Assembly (NCBI RefSeq): GCF_030272615.1 | Contig: NC_081410.1 | Coordinates: forward strand, 285,015,957-285,075,956 | From: Cryptomeria japonica | Lineage: Eukaryota > Streptophyta > Pinopsida > Cupressales > Cupressaceae | DNA length: 60,000 nt | Direction: 5' to 3' | Shown: one piece after another, positions 22,437-34,309 of the stretch | Layout: each line of letters starts with the position of its first letter | How positions within the stretch are numbered: position 1 is the first letter of the stretch | Made by a program: the position numbers and the translations under genes | Notes under the pieces: generated by a model | Database searches by the model: none | What the model saw: the letters and a program-made list of their open reading frames with translations, nothing else | What the model was told of the DNA's origin: nothing

Positions 22437-25400
22437 ATGAAATTTCAAGTGGATAAAGATGCTCCTCCTGAGTCAAGGATGACTTCGAAGTGGAAAAATG
22501 TTAGCGACACCAACCTCGGACACATCAATCTGAGGGAATTTAAGAAGCGAATGTTTGGTCTGGACAACCTTTTGCCTACCACAACCGCACGAAAGATGAT
22601 GAAGAGTGGCATCGTGCACGCTGTTGGTTTTCTCCCCGCCATGCAATGCACTGAATTAGTAGTTGAATGTGGTAAGCATTAAAACCCCACCAGTAAAGAC
22701 ATTGTTGCACCTGATGGAAGAGTGTTGGTGAACATCAGTGATGAGGCCATCAGAGAGGCCTTCAGGATCCCAGAATATCACAACACGGTGTATGTGACAA
22801 AGGACGAAGCTGATAGCATGTATCAGGACCACTTGGAGGAGTATGACACCATCGTCAACCATTCCTGGCTGGACAAGCCAAGGAAAGGCACCTCCAAACT
22901 TCAAAGGAAGAGCTTAGTGAGAGCATACTTCAAGGAAGACATTGGAGACATCATCATTCTGCTGAACAGAATAATGGGAAATCCTCAAGGTGCTCCATTC
23001 GAGCCCTGGATGTATTATTTCATTAATGAAATAATGAATGGAGTAAAGATGATAGACTGGGCCCAGATGATTAGTGACAACCTGGACAGCCAACTAAGGA
23101 ACCTAGAAGCGAATAGGACCTTCTTCATGAGCTCATACCTATTTTATTCCTTGGCCAGAACCTACAGATACAGAGGTCTCACTTGCAGAGGGGAAGTAGG
23201 GAACAAAGAGAACCAGTTTCCAGTCTATGATTGCTATCCCCACTCCACATGGAAGAAAAGTTCCATTTTAAAAGAGTGAATGATACCTTCCTCATGCACA
23301 TCACGCGGACGTTGCAAGGTGGATTGCACCACAAACTCTCTCAAGAGTCTATGGACTTCATCAGTCGATTCGGGTATTGGTATATCCAATATCCAAAGTT
23401 CACTTACCTTAGAATTCCAGGATTCTCGGGGTCTCCCTACAAGCTTCCAGCTTACCCTACCAACCGAGTTGTGTTACTCAAGGGTGTAAGGCAATTGGAG
23501 GGGTATATGGCGATTCAAAGGGATAAACACAAAAAGGCAGGAACTTCCTCTCTTACAATTGGTAATGGGCCAGAAACATGTCCATCGTCACAAGCTGCTG
23601 TGACTGCTGAGAAGGAGCTGGCCTAGTATCCCCTTTATTAGTACATGGCAAGAAGGAATTTCGATCCATTCCACAGAATAAAAAAGGTCGAAGGAATGAC
23701 ATTTGAACACAGGGCTGATCTAGAAGATTATTGGGCTAACGCAACCGATAGTTTCGAGATCAGGAAGAGATTTTGGTCGAGAATTCCTTTGAGCATGGTA
23801 AGAGCAACAAAGGTATTCAGAGTCGCTGACCAAGTAGAGGACAACCTTGAGCTTCAGCAACCGGGCTTTGAAAAGATGAAGAATGAACCACTAGTTTTGA
23901 TAGATTGGGCAGAGGGAGAGAAATCAGATCTAGCCGACCTCATGAGGACGGTGGTTGAGTATTCTAGGTGGTAGACATCTGAAAGGGCAACGCAATTAAA
24001 GTCCAAAGTTGTGGCCTTGACCTATGAATTGATGGGAGTGGATGACTCTTTGTCCTCCAATCCTTGTACCTCTGCAGGTAATGCCCAGAATCCAGAAAGT
24101 GTTGGGTCTCGAAAGAGGAAGGACTTAGTTGGAAGCTCCGTAAAGGTCACAGGAAAGAAGATTGTAGGGGAAAGAAGGGAGCCCAACGAAGGCCAATCCA
24201 TCCTGACTGCCGCTTATATCGTACCTGATCAGAATGCAATTGGGAGATGGACATATGCATGGTTAATGATGAAGTAAGAGTGCCTTCTCCTTCGATTGAG
24301 GAAGTAATGAAGGAAGTTGTCCAAAGTCCGAATAGAGAGCAAATTGAAACGCCTACATCTCCCATAGTCTTCTTGGATGGCATAGCTACTGATCCAGGAA
24401 GGACAGATGATGGGTTTGACCAGAATACCGTAGAGCAATCAACTATCGCTGATTGGCTAAGGGAAACAATAAAGGCTAAGGTCCCCAAGGAGGCATGTAA
24501 TCACAACAGCATTTTTGGAGAAGGTAAATGAGCCAGCTATAGCTAAACCATCTAACCCCGCCAGAAATTTTTCTTTAATCCAGAGAGACAGTGCAAGATA
24601 CATGACAGTCTAGATAGCGGTGCCTAAAGAAGGAAAAACTAGGGACAACATCGCCGCAGATGATTACAAGATCACCACCATAGAGCTGGGTAAGCCCACC
24701 CAAGACCAAGAGGTCCACTATTTCGATGACTCTTGTGACACTCTGAAGGCAAGTTTAGCTCAGGAGAAAGAGAAGAGAAAGAAGGTTGAAGAAGAAAACC
24801 AGCAGTGGAGAAAGTATGTTCTCCATCTTACCAGGCCCCTTAACCATGAGATCTTAGTTACCCCTCCATAGCCTCTTCAGTAGATCGATGAAGGATTATG
24901 AGGATATGAAGGGCACGTTCACACAAGCCAAGGAGTGGATTTCAGACGCTTCAGTACATGCTGATATACTAGTAGAAAATTTAGTATCAGCACATGAGTC
25001 GGCCTCTTCGTTGGTCAGTCGTATCCAAGACCTAGCTACCAATTGGGAGGACGTGGAGGAAATTCAAGATGAAATACTTCTGCATCTGAAGGTTATCCAA
25101 GGCTTGTCGAAGAGAAGTCTAGTGGATGCAGGTGTCATACAGGCCGGAGATAGGTATGACTTCAACACCTGGTATTATGCCTTGGTCACCCGGATTGAAG
25201 TTTTGAAGAAATCTGAGACCAAGTGCTTCGAGACAGAGGAGAGTGTCAGGGAGATCTTGAGCAAGGTGTTTCATGTAGCATCTAAGATCTAGAAGAAACA
25301 GAGTATAAGGGAGAAGCATTTGCGAGCAGAGAACCTGAGAGCCAGGATTCAGTCAAGCTTCTTCAAGGATTCAGGGATGATTGACAAAGGCGATCTTTCG

Positions 25401-25607
25401 AAGATTACAAACTTTCTCTTCATCGATGAAAACTTTCTTGCCCAAGCGGTTGAGTGGGAAAGCATCCTCGCCACATGTACCGATGATGCGGACATCATCG
25501 ACTTCCAAATTAGCAGTTTGCCAAGTGTCACTATGGAGGAGGTCAGGCTTATTGTGTCTAGGTACATCGAATCTACGAAAGAGGAACGTGGACGCTCACC
25601 TCAGTGA
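22437..25607 (+). pseudogene. Copy C: U3-ORF family gene
   Basis: Start ATG 22437 follows a 3' splice-site-like CCAATTGCAG. Blocks: TSKWKNVSDTNLGHINLREF; MMKSGIVHAVGFLPAMQCTE; VLVNISDEAIREAFRIPE; DIGDIIILLNRIMGNPQGAP; MIDWAQMISDNLDSQL; MSSYLFYSLARTYRYRGLTC; RVNDTFLMHITRTLQGGLHH; YWYIQYPKFTYLRIPGFSGS; RRNFDPFHRIKKVEG; YKITTIELGKPTQDQEV; coiled coil; LPSVTMEEVRLIVSRYIEST near the end. Breaks: TAA at about 22680, a frameshift near 23250, TAG at about 23625 and 23641, further stops and shifts after 23970. The length before decay would be about 1050 residues. The middle and C-terminal thirds are charged and coiled-coil-like. No enzyme signature is seen; function unknown. Confidence 0.82.
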
Positions 25608-25661
25608 GATTAGCAATTGTGCCACATGTCACTTATTCATTCAAGCTGATAGTGTTTTGAG

Positions 25662-25752
25662 AAACCCTAATTAGGGTTTATAGCTTTCAATCTTGGCCCT
25701 TGATCACTGTTTGATCTTGGCCGGTCATTTATTTTTGAAAAAACTATATAAG
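25662..25752 (+). promoter_or_regulatory. Copy C telobox palindrome and TATA box
   Basis: AAACCCTAATTAGGGTTT (25662-25679), an 18-bp palindrome of two telobox motifs, is followed by CTTGGCCCTTGATC and TTGGCCGGTCATTT and then by TATATAAG (25745-25752). The same set occurs in B and D. It lies downstream of the gene, so it would promote transcription of the element's 3' 790 bp and flank, not the gene. Confidence 0.65.
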
Positions 25753-26345
25753 GTTACCTCCTCTCATTTGGAGAGGGTGAGGTTTTTTATGTATTGTTGC
25801 GTAAGGTCATTTCCAGATAATATATCGCATGTGCGCTTTCTCTTAAGGCTTTGTAATCCCTATTGTTTGAATGATTTGCATGGTTTCAATTTCCTCAACA
25901 CTTAGTTAAAGTTAATTTAGATTTGCTTCCATTGCTGTTAATTTGAATGAAGGATTTGATAAGTGTCAATCGATGGTGTATCTCCACTCATACTTTTGGT
26001 GAATGGATGATTTCCATTTCACCGTGCAAAGTTAGTCTGAGCCCATCCTCTGTGCATCCCAACATCTTAATCATAAGACCAATCCATTGAAGATTGCACC
26101 GGCTTTGTGTAGTTGTCCCTAGCGTGGCGAAGCAAAGTTTGGTTTCTCAAGAGCACCCAATTGATACTGTCTCCAGAGTTCGTAGGATTAGATTAGCCTT
26201 CCTAAACCCTATCTCTTTTCGCCTTTTTTGAAAGTTTAAATCTCAAAAAATCTAAAAAGAAAGAGAGCCTAAAATTGCTAAATCCATCTAAGTCCAACAG
26301 TTCAAAGACATTTGTTACCGTAAGTCCCCCTTGAGATTTTCAGCA

Positions 26346-26445
26346 TACACTACCCAAGAAGCTATTCCACTAAAGTCGATTGTTCGCACATATAGTACAC
26401 TACCCAAGAAGCTATTCCACTAAAGTCACTTGTTCGCACATATAG
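26346..26445 (+). repeat. 50-bp tandem duplication in copy C
   Basis: TACACTACCCAAGAAGCTAT and the rest of a 50-bp unit occur at 26346-26395 and 26396-26445 with two differences (CGA versus CAC). Private to this copy. Confidence 0.85.
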
Positions 26446-26538
26446 ACCTTGGAATCAGTAGTGATTTTTCAGGAGAGGATAGAATGCCTTCGGGTATCCT
26501 ATTCTAATGTTTGGTACATGATAAATCAGACACCAACA

Positions 26539-26720
26539 GGTAAGAGGGCAAAGATTTTAGAATTGATGGCTAGGGTCAAATCATGTGTTCTCGTGATTGA
26601 TTTGGGCTATGATGATCTCATTCTTCAAATGTTTCACTATTTTGTAGCTACTATCAATAAGGATCATGAAGAACTATATCTTCTTGCATGTAAATCATTA
26701 TCCAATTATAGAAAGCTATA
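26539..26720 (+). pseudogene. PDS5: PDS5 pseudogene, downstream half
   Basis: Continues the PDS5 frame after the second GGTAA: KRAKILELMARVKSCVLVID, then LGYDDLILQMFHYF, matching the family pattern ILETVAKVRSCVVMLDLxCDDLILEMF. Similarity fades after about 26700. The reading frame that spans the copy C border (from 26449) is a chance fusion and is not a gene. Confidence 0.85.
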
Positions 26721-28430
26721 TGCAGGGCCCAGGTATCTCTCTTGGGCTGGCCCGTAGTTTTGGCCCTAATCATTATTGAACGTGATGCTATCTCCCAATT
26801 CAGTTTATCTATGTTGGTGGCTGTTTGGAAGCAAGAAACAAAATATTTCTCCAGCTGCACATGAGTTGGTCAGCAGTGTGTTCAAACAAAGTGCGAAGCT
26901 AAAACATTATTGGCAAATGAGGAGAAGATGGATGAAAAGGAGTCCATTGCAGAGCATTTGGATGGAGAGATTGCCTTACCACATGAGGAGTATATGATAG
27001 AGGCCCTAGATGATTCATTTGACATGCACGCAGCTACCATGGATGAGATTGTGCATGAAAGAAAAGACAAAACAGCAGCCTTGGATCCAAGTTTGGATTC
27101 ATCGATTGATGTTTCTAAGAATATTGACTTGATGACTCTAGTGCAGCAAATGTATGTGATGAGTTCCCTAATGTATTTTCAAAAGAAGGGCATGGTGAAA
27201 GAAAATATGATGAAACCTTCAAATCCGCTATTGATGATGGACCCTTATCTCACTCCAATGATGTAATTCCAGATGGATATTGGATGCATAACCAAACAGA
27301 GATTTTGGAGAGGAGTTACTATGATAGCTTCAGTATTGGTGAGTTAGAGAGGGACTAGTTTAAAGAATCCATCACACATGACGTACTTTCTCTAAACAAA
27401 GCAATCAGCCTTTTAATCCTTAGGATCTGGGTGTGTTGGCATCTAAATATGATGAAGAACATGTGTGGGATGAATTTTATTTTGATCATGATGATGTCCT
27501 TACCTTATAGTATAATGTATGCCAAGTGAACAGCATAGAGGGAGTTGATTTTAAGAGACACAATCTTGTATGTAATTTAGAAAATTTAATGCATGAAGTT
27601 GAATTTGATCAAGGGCCGAATGATAACGATGGGATTGATTTTAAAAATAAGCCACATAAGACTTAGGACAGTTATGGACAAAGGTATGGAACTAAATCTG
27701 GTTTCTACATGCATCATAGCAGCAGTCACTATCCTTGCATGATTCTGATCGACAAAATCAGTTTTTGGTGTCTGTTGAAAATGAAGTGCACACATTATCT
27801 ATGTTGGATGACACAAAGAACCTTGATGAAAATTACATCGACATGACACCAGGAAAATAGTATGAGAAAAATATTCCCCTTGCTGATTTACACATGATGA
27901 AGAGCACTATGGAGGAAATAAAATCAACCTTCTACTTATGATACATGATTGACATGTAGCCACCAAGATTGCAGATGAGGCTTCGTCTATGTCTACGTGA
28001 ACAAGGGAAGATGTTAGTGAGCTCGCCATTGAGATTGATTCCATGAAGCTTGCTTTGGAAAGTGTCCAAGAGGCACTTCTTAAAACAGAAGAATACCTTT
28101 ATGAGGTGAGACAAATCAGGGAGAAGGAGAACAGAGAACGGACCAAGGAGATCAAGCAAGTAATCGAGGAGCTTGATTGCATTCACAAGGAGTTTGAACT
28201 TGCACATTGTCCCAAGAGATCCGCAGGATGTTTGGAGCAGCAGGATGTTTGGAAGAAGCATGAGGAATATGTTAGTACTCAGTTGGTTGATAATCAATTG
28301 TTTAATATGGATTATACAAGGATAATACAAGGAGCTTTCTCAATATATCAACCAAACTATTTTGTCTCTATCATGGTTTATTCATGATAATACAAGGAGC
28401 TTTCTTCTGTTTGGTTCTGGAGATTTATCA
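26721..28430 (+). other. Unidentified coding-like debris
   Basis: Several short open stretches on the + strand have protein-like composition but match nothing I know. One, 26910-27266, is acidic and Met-rich. Another, 28043-28387, is a charged helix (LALESVQEALLKTEEYLYEV, REKENRERTKEIKQVIEELD) that would form a coiled coil. They may be remains of one gene or retroelement ORF following the PDS5 fragment. The word GATAATACAAGGAGCTTTC occurs at about 28320 and 28386, and a near copy at about 38988. Confidence 0.35.
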
Positions 28431-28625
28431 TTTGGATGGGGATATCACAGTCTCCCCTCCTTGAAAATGCTTGCCTCCAAGCATTCATAAAAATCACTGA
28501 TTCAAATAATTATTTCTTCATCATGCCTTTAAATATAAATCCCTTTATTATCAAGCATAAAGATGGGGACATGACAGTCTCCCCTCCTTGAAGATGCTGG
28601 CCGACAAGCATTCCTAAATTTTGTC
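28431..28625. repeat. Direct repeat of an LTR-end-like motif
   Basis: GATGGGGAYATSACAGTCTC followed by CCCTCCTTGAARATGCT occurs at about 28437 and 28562, 125 bp apart. GGGGACATKACA resembles the 3' end of the TGTAATGTCCCC LTR family in the window. Confidence 0.55.
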
Positions 28626-29839
28626 ATGAGGGTTCTTGACTTTTGAAACCTTGTACTTAGATGAGTGAAGATTTGCAGGGATAACCTATAATTACATTAT
28701 GAACCACACATGCAAATATATATACATGTCCCATTGTAAGGATTAAGCAACTATATCATAATATAAGCATGTTAGAGTTTAGGAGGAAGAGACGGGATGG
28801 GATTGCTTGGAGTTGTTTCTACACCAAGCCCAAGGGAGGTTGCTTGCTCAACTTGGACGCTCCTACTCACTGTCCCATCAAGGCCTCATCTCCCTAAAAG
28901 CACTTACCATCTTGTGAAGTTGGGGGAAGAATGTAACCAGGTTACTTGACTCTTCAATTGTAAGAACTTATTGATGTGTCTTTTATACATGATCAAACGC
29001 AGAATAAAATACCCAAAGGTATCTTATCCTCTCTTGAACAAAATTCCCCTGAATGCTGAAGATTTTGCCTAAGGATCAATCGAGGCAACTCCAAGGTTCT
29101 AGTATGTAGGTTCTCTACTTGTGGATAAGCACCAGTGTTCGTTGTGTTTGTTGTTTCATCAAAAGGCCTTACGTACTTTCTATGAAAGTTGGTTCTTTCA
29201 ATTACTTTATCAATGAGGAACTGGATTTTCCTAATACTAACCGATGTTTCAAAAAGGGCAAAAGATAAGGGATTCGAGAGAGCTATGCTAAACTAAGCCT
29301 AAGAATGACTAAATGGAGGGCGATCTTAGTGAAACTCTACCGATCTTAGTATTGCCATAGAACAAAAACTCTACTGGAATCGGTGCAATCTTCTAAGGGA
29401 ATTCAAAGATTTTCGAATCATTAATGAACATAGATACTATCAATAGGATACATATTAGTATTCAAATAATGATTGAACCCTAAACAATTTCAATATCTCC
29501 AGTTGACCACACAGGGCACACTTATGATCAGTAAGAGGCTAGTGGTTTGGACTATGAGCTTCACTAAAAGATCAAACACAACATTTATCACTCAAACTAA
29601 CTCTAATATCTAAATATTATCTTCAATAAGAGCGATTCAAAAAGATGAACAACCATGTAAGAAGCCACAAAGATTGCAATAAAACACCATCACTTCAATA
29701 TTTCATTGATCTCATAGCAAAATATAACAACAATTGTTCAACTTTCTCTCTTCACCAAATTTGTATAACTACTCTTCTTCGCTGCTGCTAATAAACGTAT
29801 TCCTCTTAACTCTAACCTACAAATGAAATGAGTGAGAGC

Positions 29840-29928
29840 TTATATAGCATTCTTGAATACAATTAATGGCCCAGATTTAAAGAAGATCGAGGGCTGAGAT
29901 TTTGACACCTAAACCCTAATTAGGGTTT
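29840..29928 (-). promoter_or_regulatory. Copy D telobox palindrome and TATA box
   Basis: On the minus strand AAACCCTAATTAGGGTTT (29911-29928) precedes TCGATCTTC and GGGCCATTAATTG words and then TATATAA (29840-29846), the order and spacing seen in B and C. Confidence 0.65.
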
Positions 29929-30037
29929 GTTACAAAAATAACCCTAATTAGATAAGCATTATCATAACATAGCCAATAAAAATTGGCACAAATAACGAGG
30001 AAGCATCGTCCAATAAGGATTGAATTGCCATATCATT

Positions 30038-33000
30038 TCATAACTTCTCATCTAGAATTTTGTTCCCTTTTCCTTGTTCCTTTCTGGCATATTCAATGAA
30101 TCTAGACGTAATACCTTCAACCTCTGCAATGGGAATCTCAGGCAGGTTCTTCATTCGCTCTTCCAAGTGAAGGACCTCATCAAAGGCCGAAAGAAGAGTC
30201 ATCTCCCATCCGTGCTCTAACTCTTTTGTTTTCTCAATCAAGAACATAGTAGTATACATCTGATCTCGCTACTCTTCTGTGATTATGTCTTCCTCTCTAC
30301 AAAAGATGACCTTGATCCTGTCCTCCAATTCTTGGACGTCCACATCTGTTTTAATCTCTACCCTTCTATCAAGGATTGTACATAGTACATCAAACACCTT
30401 ATCCTGAATAGGATGGATAGTGTCCTCAACTCGGCTGCACCTACTATTGATGTCCTTGAATAGAACGAACTTCATTTGGAGCAAAGTTGACCATTGTAGG
30501 AGATTATGGGTTCCTCCATCAATTATCCTTTCTTGTGCTAAAACCTGTCTGGATGTCCTTCTTACCACTTGCAATACTGGGATGACAATGTCTCTAGTGT
30601 GAGTAAATGCATCGACAATTACCACTAGATTATGAATGATCTCAAGGACTTGGATGGCCCTGTGGACTGTTTTCATCATTCTTCCAACAAATTCCTTAGC
30701 TACCATGTAGGATCTATCAATCCATGTATCCATGAGTTGGGCTAAGTTCTTCATCTTTTCTGCCTGATTTATTGACTCAAGAGGGAGTGCCTACAAGGGT
30801 GAGACTCCTGGATCCTGTCGCCTTAACAGCCGGTTAAGGTGGCTAAAATAATTCCTCCAAGCGTTAATCTCCTTTTCCAACCTTTTATTCTTTTCCATTT
30901 CTTATTTTAGTTTATCATTAACTGCCCTTACTGAATCAGTCGCATCTTCCATGGCTTGCTCGGAGGTAAGTGGGCCAAGATCAAATGTCTCTAAATCATA
31001 TTCTTCTGCCATGATCTCATCATATCTGTATCTTTCTGGATCCTGCATCATCTCTAATTACCTTTGACATCTTTGTAGCTTTCTTCCTTTCAATCTCATC
31101 TTGAGAATTGCCTAGAAGGCTTTCTAAATCAAATGCTTGCTCTTCATCTTCAACCACAACTACCTTTGTAAGTCTTTCTCTAAGCCAATCTAGAATCGAA
31201 GACTTTCCCTCTCTTACCTGCACTTCCCCAGGCAAGGTCTGCTCGCCTCTAAAAGGAGATGTCGCTTCATCATCATTTCTTTCTCTTTGTTGCTCATTAA
31301 CATCAACTTGGAGAGGAAGAGACTGACTTGATGAGTGCTAAGGTGTCCTTCCTTTGTCTTGTTTGTCATTCTGTAATGTGGATTCCATAGACTCATCTAT
31401 TTCATACACCTTCTCTCTTTGATCCTCTCCTTGACTTATCTCCTTTTCATGTCTAGAAGAAGCACTCAAGGGATGATCAGGATTCACCTTCTATCTCCTT
31501 TTGAACGATTCTCTCTTTTCAAGTCCCTTCTTTCTCTTCGACCCCTTAGAATGAGAAGTGTTCTCACTTGCACTCGCCTCTCCTTCTTTTGTTCTTGTTT
31601 CTAAGCTAAATGTCATAGCTATGTTTTCTTCCTTCAACTTTTGATGTTGGACATCTACCCATCTGCGAGTACAACTCAAGACTGGATCCATTAGTGCTCT
31701 TAAGTCTGCGACCTCTTGCTCATCCCAATTAATCTTCATTTCTTTGTCTTCTTTCTCATAGGAAGATTGAAGATATCTGCCACTGTCTTGTGCTTGATCT
31801 GCTACTCTATAAACTTTGCATTTCCTGATAAAATCTAAGGGCAATCGAGAGTGCATCTTCCTTTTTACCTCTACATCATCCTGAACATTTATCCAAAAGT
31901 CCTCTACTTGAAATACATGCTTGTACTTCTTCCCAACTATTTCTTCCATATGACCACTAGGATCAAAATTTTCTCTCGAGGCAAAAGATGTGAATGAGTA
32001 GAGAGATAGATCCTTTTCTACATCTTCAGCTGCTTGAGAATTAGGACATACTTCAATTGAATTTCCAAGTGAAATAGGTATAGGGATACCATTTCCATGC
32101 TTATGTCTTGATGCCTTAGCACAAGCTGCCAGCTGCCTAGTCACCTCAAGCAGTACTATTCTATCCGTAGGATACCTTGGCAACATATAAGGAGGTGAGG
32201 GACATCCATGGATCCTGATGTAGGTGAATTTAGGAAATTGAATGAACCATGCACCATGTTTCTTCACGAGTTCTTGTGCCTCTGGAGACAATCTTTGGTG
32301 AATTCCTCCTTGTAGAGTCCTGGTGATATGCATTGTGAAGGTATCGTTGACTAGCTTGTAGTAATTCTTAGGCGGATGGTGCAATTGAGCATAAGAATCA
32401 CATACCCTTATCTCTCTGGGTCCTCTCCCAACAACTCCTCTGTGTGGTAGTCCTGCATATTCAAAGCATCTGGCTAAAGAATATATAACATATGAGCTCA
32501 TGTGGAATGACTTAGTAGGAACTAGCCTCATCAACTGCACATCTAGGTTGTTACTGATAATCCTAGCCCAATTGAACATCCCTTTTCCTTGAACAATCAA
32601 TTGTATAAAGAAGAGCATCCACCTGTCGAAAAAGAAGGCTTGAGAGGCACCTACAATTCGATTAAGCATGGTTATCAAGTCTCTGAATTCTTCTTGGAAA
32701 TCAATTCTGTGAGGTGTATTGGGTATCTTATTTAGCCGAGGCCTACTTTTGAGCAACCAATTCTTATTGATAAAGAAGAGCATCCACCTGTCGAAAAAGA
32801 AGGCTTGAGAGGCACCTACAATTCGATTAAGCATGGTTATCAAGTCTCTGAATTCTTCTTGGAAATCAATTCTGTGAGGTGTATTGGGTATCTTATTTAG
32901 GCGAGGCCTACTTTTGAGCAACCAATTCTTATTGATGAAGTTTAGACAGGTATCAGGATCATCCTCGTAGATAGACTTAGCTCCTTCTAGACTCTTGGAG

Positions 33001-33386
33001 ATCATATCTCTCTGTTCTGGAAGATGAAAAGCTTCACTTATAGCTCCTTCTGAGAGATAGGCGAGGATATTTCCATCTTTGGCTACAATTGTCCTTGAAT
33101 GTGAATCATAGTGCCTAGCACATTCGATCATTAGCTCATGACATCTGACTGCGGGAGTGAAACCTGTCGCCTTTATGATCCCACTCTCGATTATCTTCTT
33201 GGCTATGGGTGATGGCTTGCCAATGTAGGGTGCTTCTCGAAACTTCTTCACATTGAAGTTTCCTAAGTTGGTGTCTCCGATATTGCTCCATTTGGATACG
33301 ATCCTCGTCTCCAAGTCGTCATCCTTTTGATCTTCTTTAATGAGAGCTTCCCAGGTAGAGGATCCACTTGCCTTGGGGGCTGCCAT
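30038..33386 (-). pseudogene. Copy D: best preserved U3-ORF family gene
   Basis: From ATG 33386 (MAAPKASGS) one frame stays open for 631 codons to 31491. The start follows TTTTTTATAG|GTAACAA, a 3' splice-site-like sequence. Blocks: SKWSNIGDTNLGNFNVKKF; KIIESGIIKATGFTPAVRCH; NILAYLSEGAISEAFHLPE; EEFRDLITMLNRIVGASQAF; FNWARIISNNLDVQL; MSSYVIYSLARCFEYAGLPH; KLVNDTFTMHITRTLQGGIH; AWFIQFPKFTYIRIHGCPSP; RYPTDRIVLLEVTRQL; RENFDPSGHMEEIVGKKYK; MHSRLPLDFIRKCKVYRVAD. The frame resumes in phase at 31235-31020 (SSILDWLRERL) and, after a frameshift, at 30754-30269 and 30259-30038 (VEGITSRFIEYARKEQGKGN). About 1100 residues without breaks. No transmembrane segment, zinc finger or nuclease motif is seen. 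Contains a private 55-residue tandem duplication. Confidence 0.85.
32606..32935 (-). repeat. 165-bp in-frame tandem duplication inside the copy D gene
   Basis: 32606-32770 and 32771-32935 differ at one base. Each encodes 55 residues including NKNWLLKSRPRLNKIPNTPH and RDLITMLNRIVGASQAF. The other copies have this block once. The length is a multiple of three, so the frame survived. Confidence 0.9.
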
Positions 33387-33399
33387 TTGTTACCTATAA

Positions 33400-34300
33400 A
33401 AAAGGGCTTAAGTTAAGTTAAGTTATAGTAACCTAGATAGGCAATTCAAGACCTTAAAAGAACAATTAAACTTCAATTTGCACTCAAATGAATAAGCATT
33501 AAAATTTACAAATTGAAATTACAAATGAATCAATAAGAAGACCTATCTTTACAAAAATATTGAATAAAATCAGATCTTCATTTAATATCAAAATAAATCA
33601 GATTGCACATACCTTAACCTTGATTTTTGAACCTTAAAAGGAATGAACCTGAAAAGAGGGGTAAAATAATGCCTTGCTATTGAATTCACCTCTTTCCAAA
33701 ATGTTGTTCAAAGAAATTTGTTCTGCCAAAAGCTTCAGGTCTGCACCTCAAATTCACCTTCGAAGGATTGCTGATCTTCTAAGTTGTCCTTGAGAGGATC
33801 AGGTCTGAGATTAAGAAGGTTAAATCTGCCTGATTTATTATATGATTTTTTGTGCCTTCTTCAACCCGAAATTCACCTTCTATCTGCTGGAGTTCGCTTC
33901 TCCAAGTCTGCTCCTTGAATTCGCTTTAGGAAGAATGAATGAATGATTAATGATTTTCAAATTTACTTCCCTTTATAGGCGCTTCCACCCTTTCCTTCAA
34001 GAGGCCAACTTTGTTATATATATAAAAAAAAATCATTAATTCACCCTCTTGAGCTGGCCGACTTTGTTAAAATTATAAAAAAACTTTGGCGCCAAAAGGT
34101 AAATTTTTTAATTTTAAAATTTAATAAGTATTAGGTCAAGGCGAATTTGCTTAGTTGTTCAAAATGAGGTTTGATGAGCGATTTAGGAGAGGAGTAAAGT
34201 ATTTTGGAATCTAAGCTTGGCTTTTAGGTCCTCTCCTTATCTCAACCTAGCTCATCCATCCTTAAAGTGATGTCAATTTCAAAGTGTTTGGGGGGGGAAA
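33400..34300 (-). other. Copy D leader between array and gene
   Basis: No ORF. TCACCTTC and TTCGCTT words recur. A possible 3' splice site abuts the start codon. A CCAACTTTGTTATATATATA-like pair of words occurs at about 34005 and 34065. Confidence 0.45.
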
Positions 34301-34309
34301 TTAGGCTAT

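Larger units (their letters stand above)
19904..26538 (+). mobile_element. Copy C: complete 6.6-kb TG...CA element carrying a gene
   Basis: Begins TGTTGTGACCTTTTTCACAC and ends CAGACACCAACA. It is flanked by an exact 5-bp duplication, GGTAA at 19899-19903 and 26539-26543. Removing the element and one GGTAA restores the PDS5 reading frame through SPSFG-KRAKILE, an independent proof of both ends. Order: conserved 5' end, leader, array (20560-21480), gene (22437-25607), telobox palindrome, TATA box, 3' part with a 50-bp tandem duplication. No pol gene, PBS or paired terminal repeats are visible. Best read as a giant solo LTR with U3 of about 5.8 kb; an LTR-less element using an LTR-type integrase is the alternative. 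Confidence 0.88.

Noticed and set aside
26449-26757. 102-codon ORF on the + strand
   Set aside because: It fuses the last 90 bp of copy C to the PDS5 fragment; only the part after 26539 is homologous to anything.
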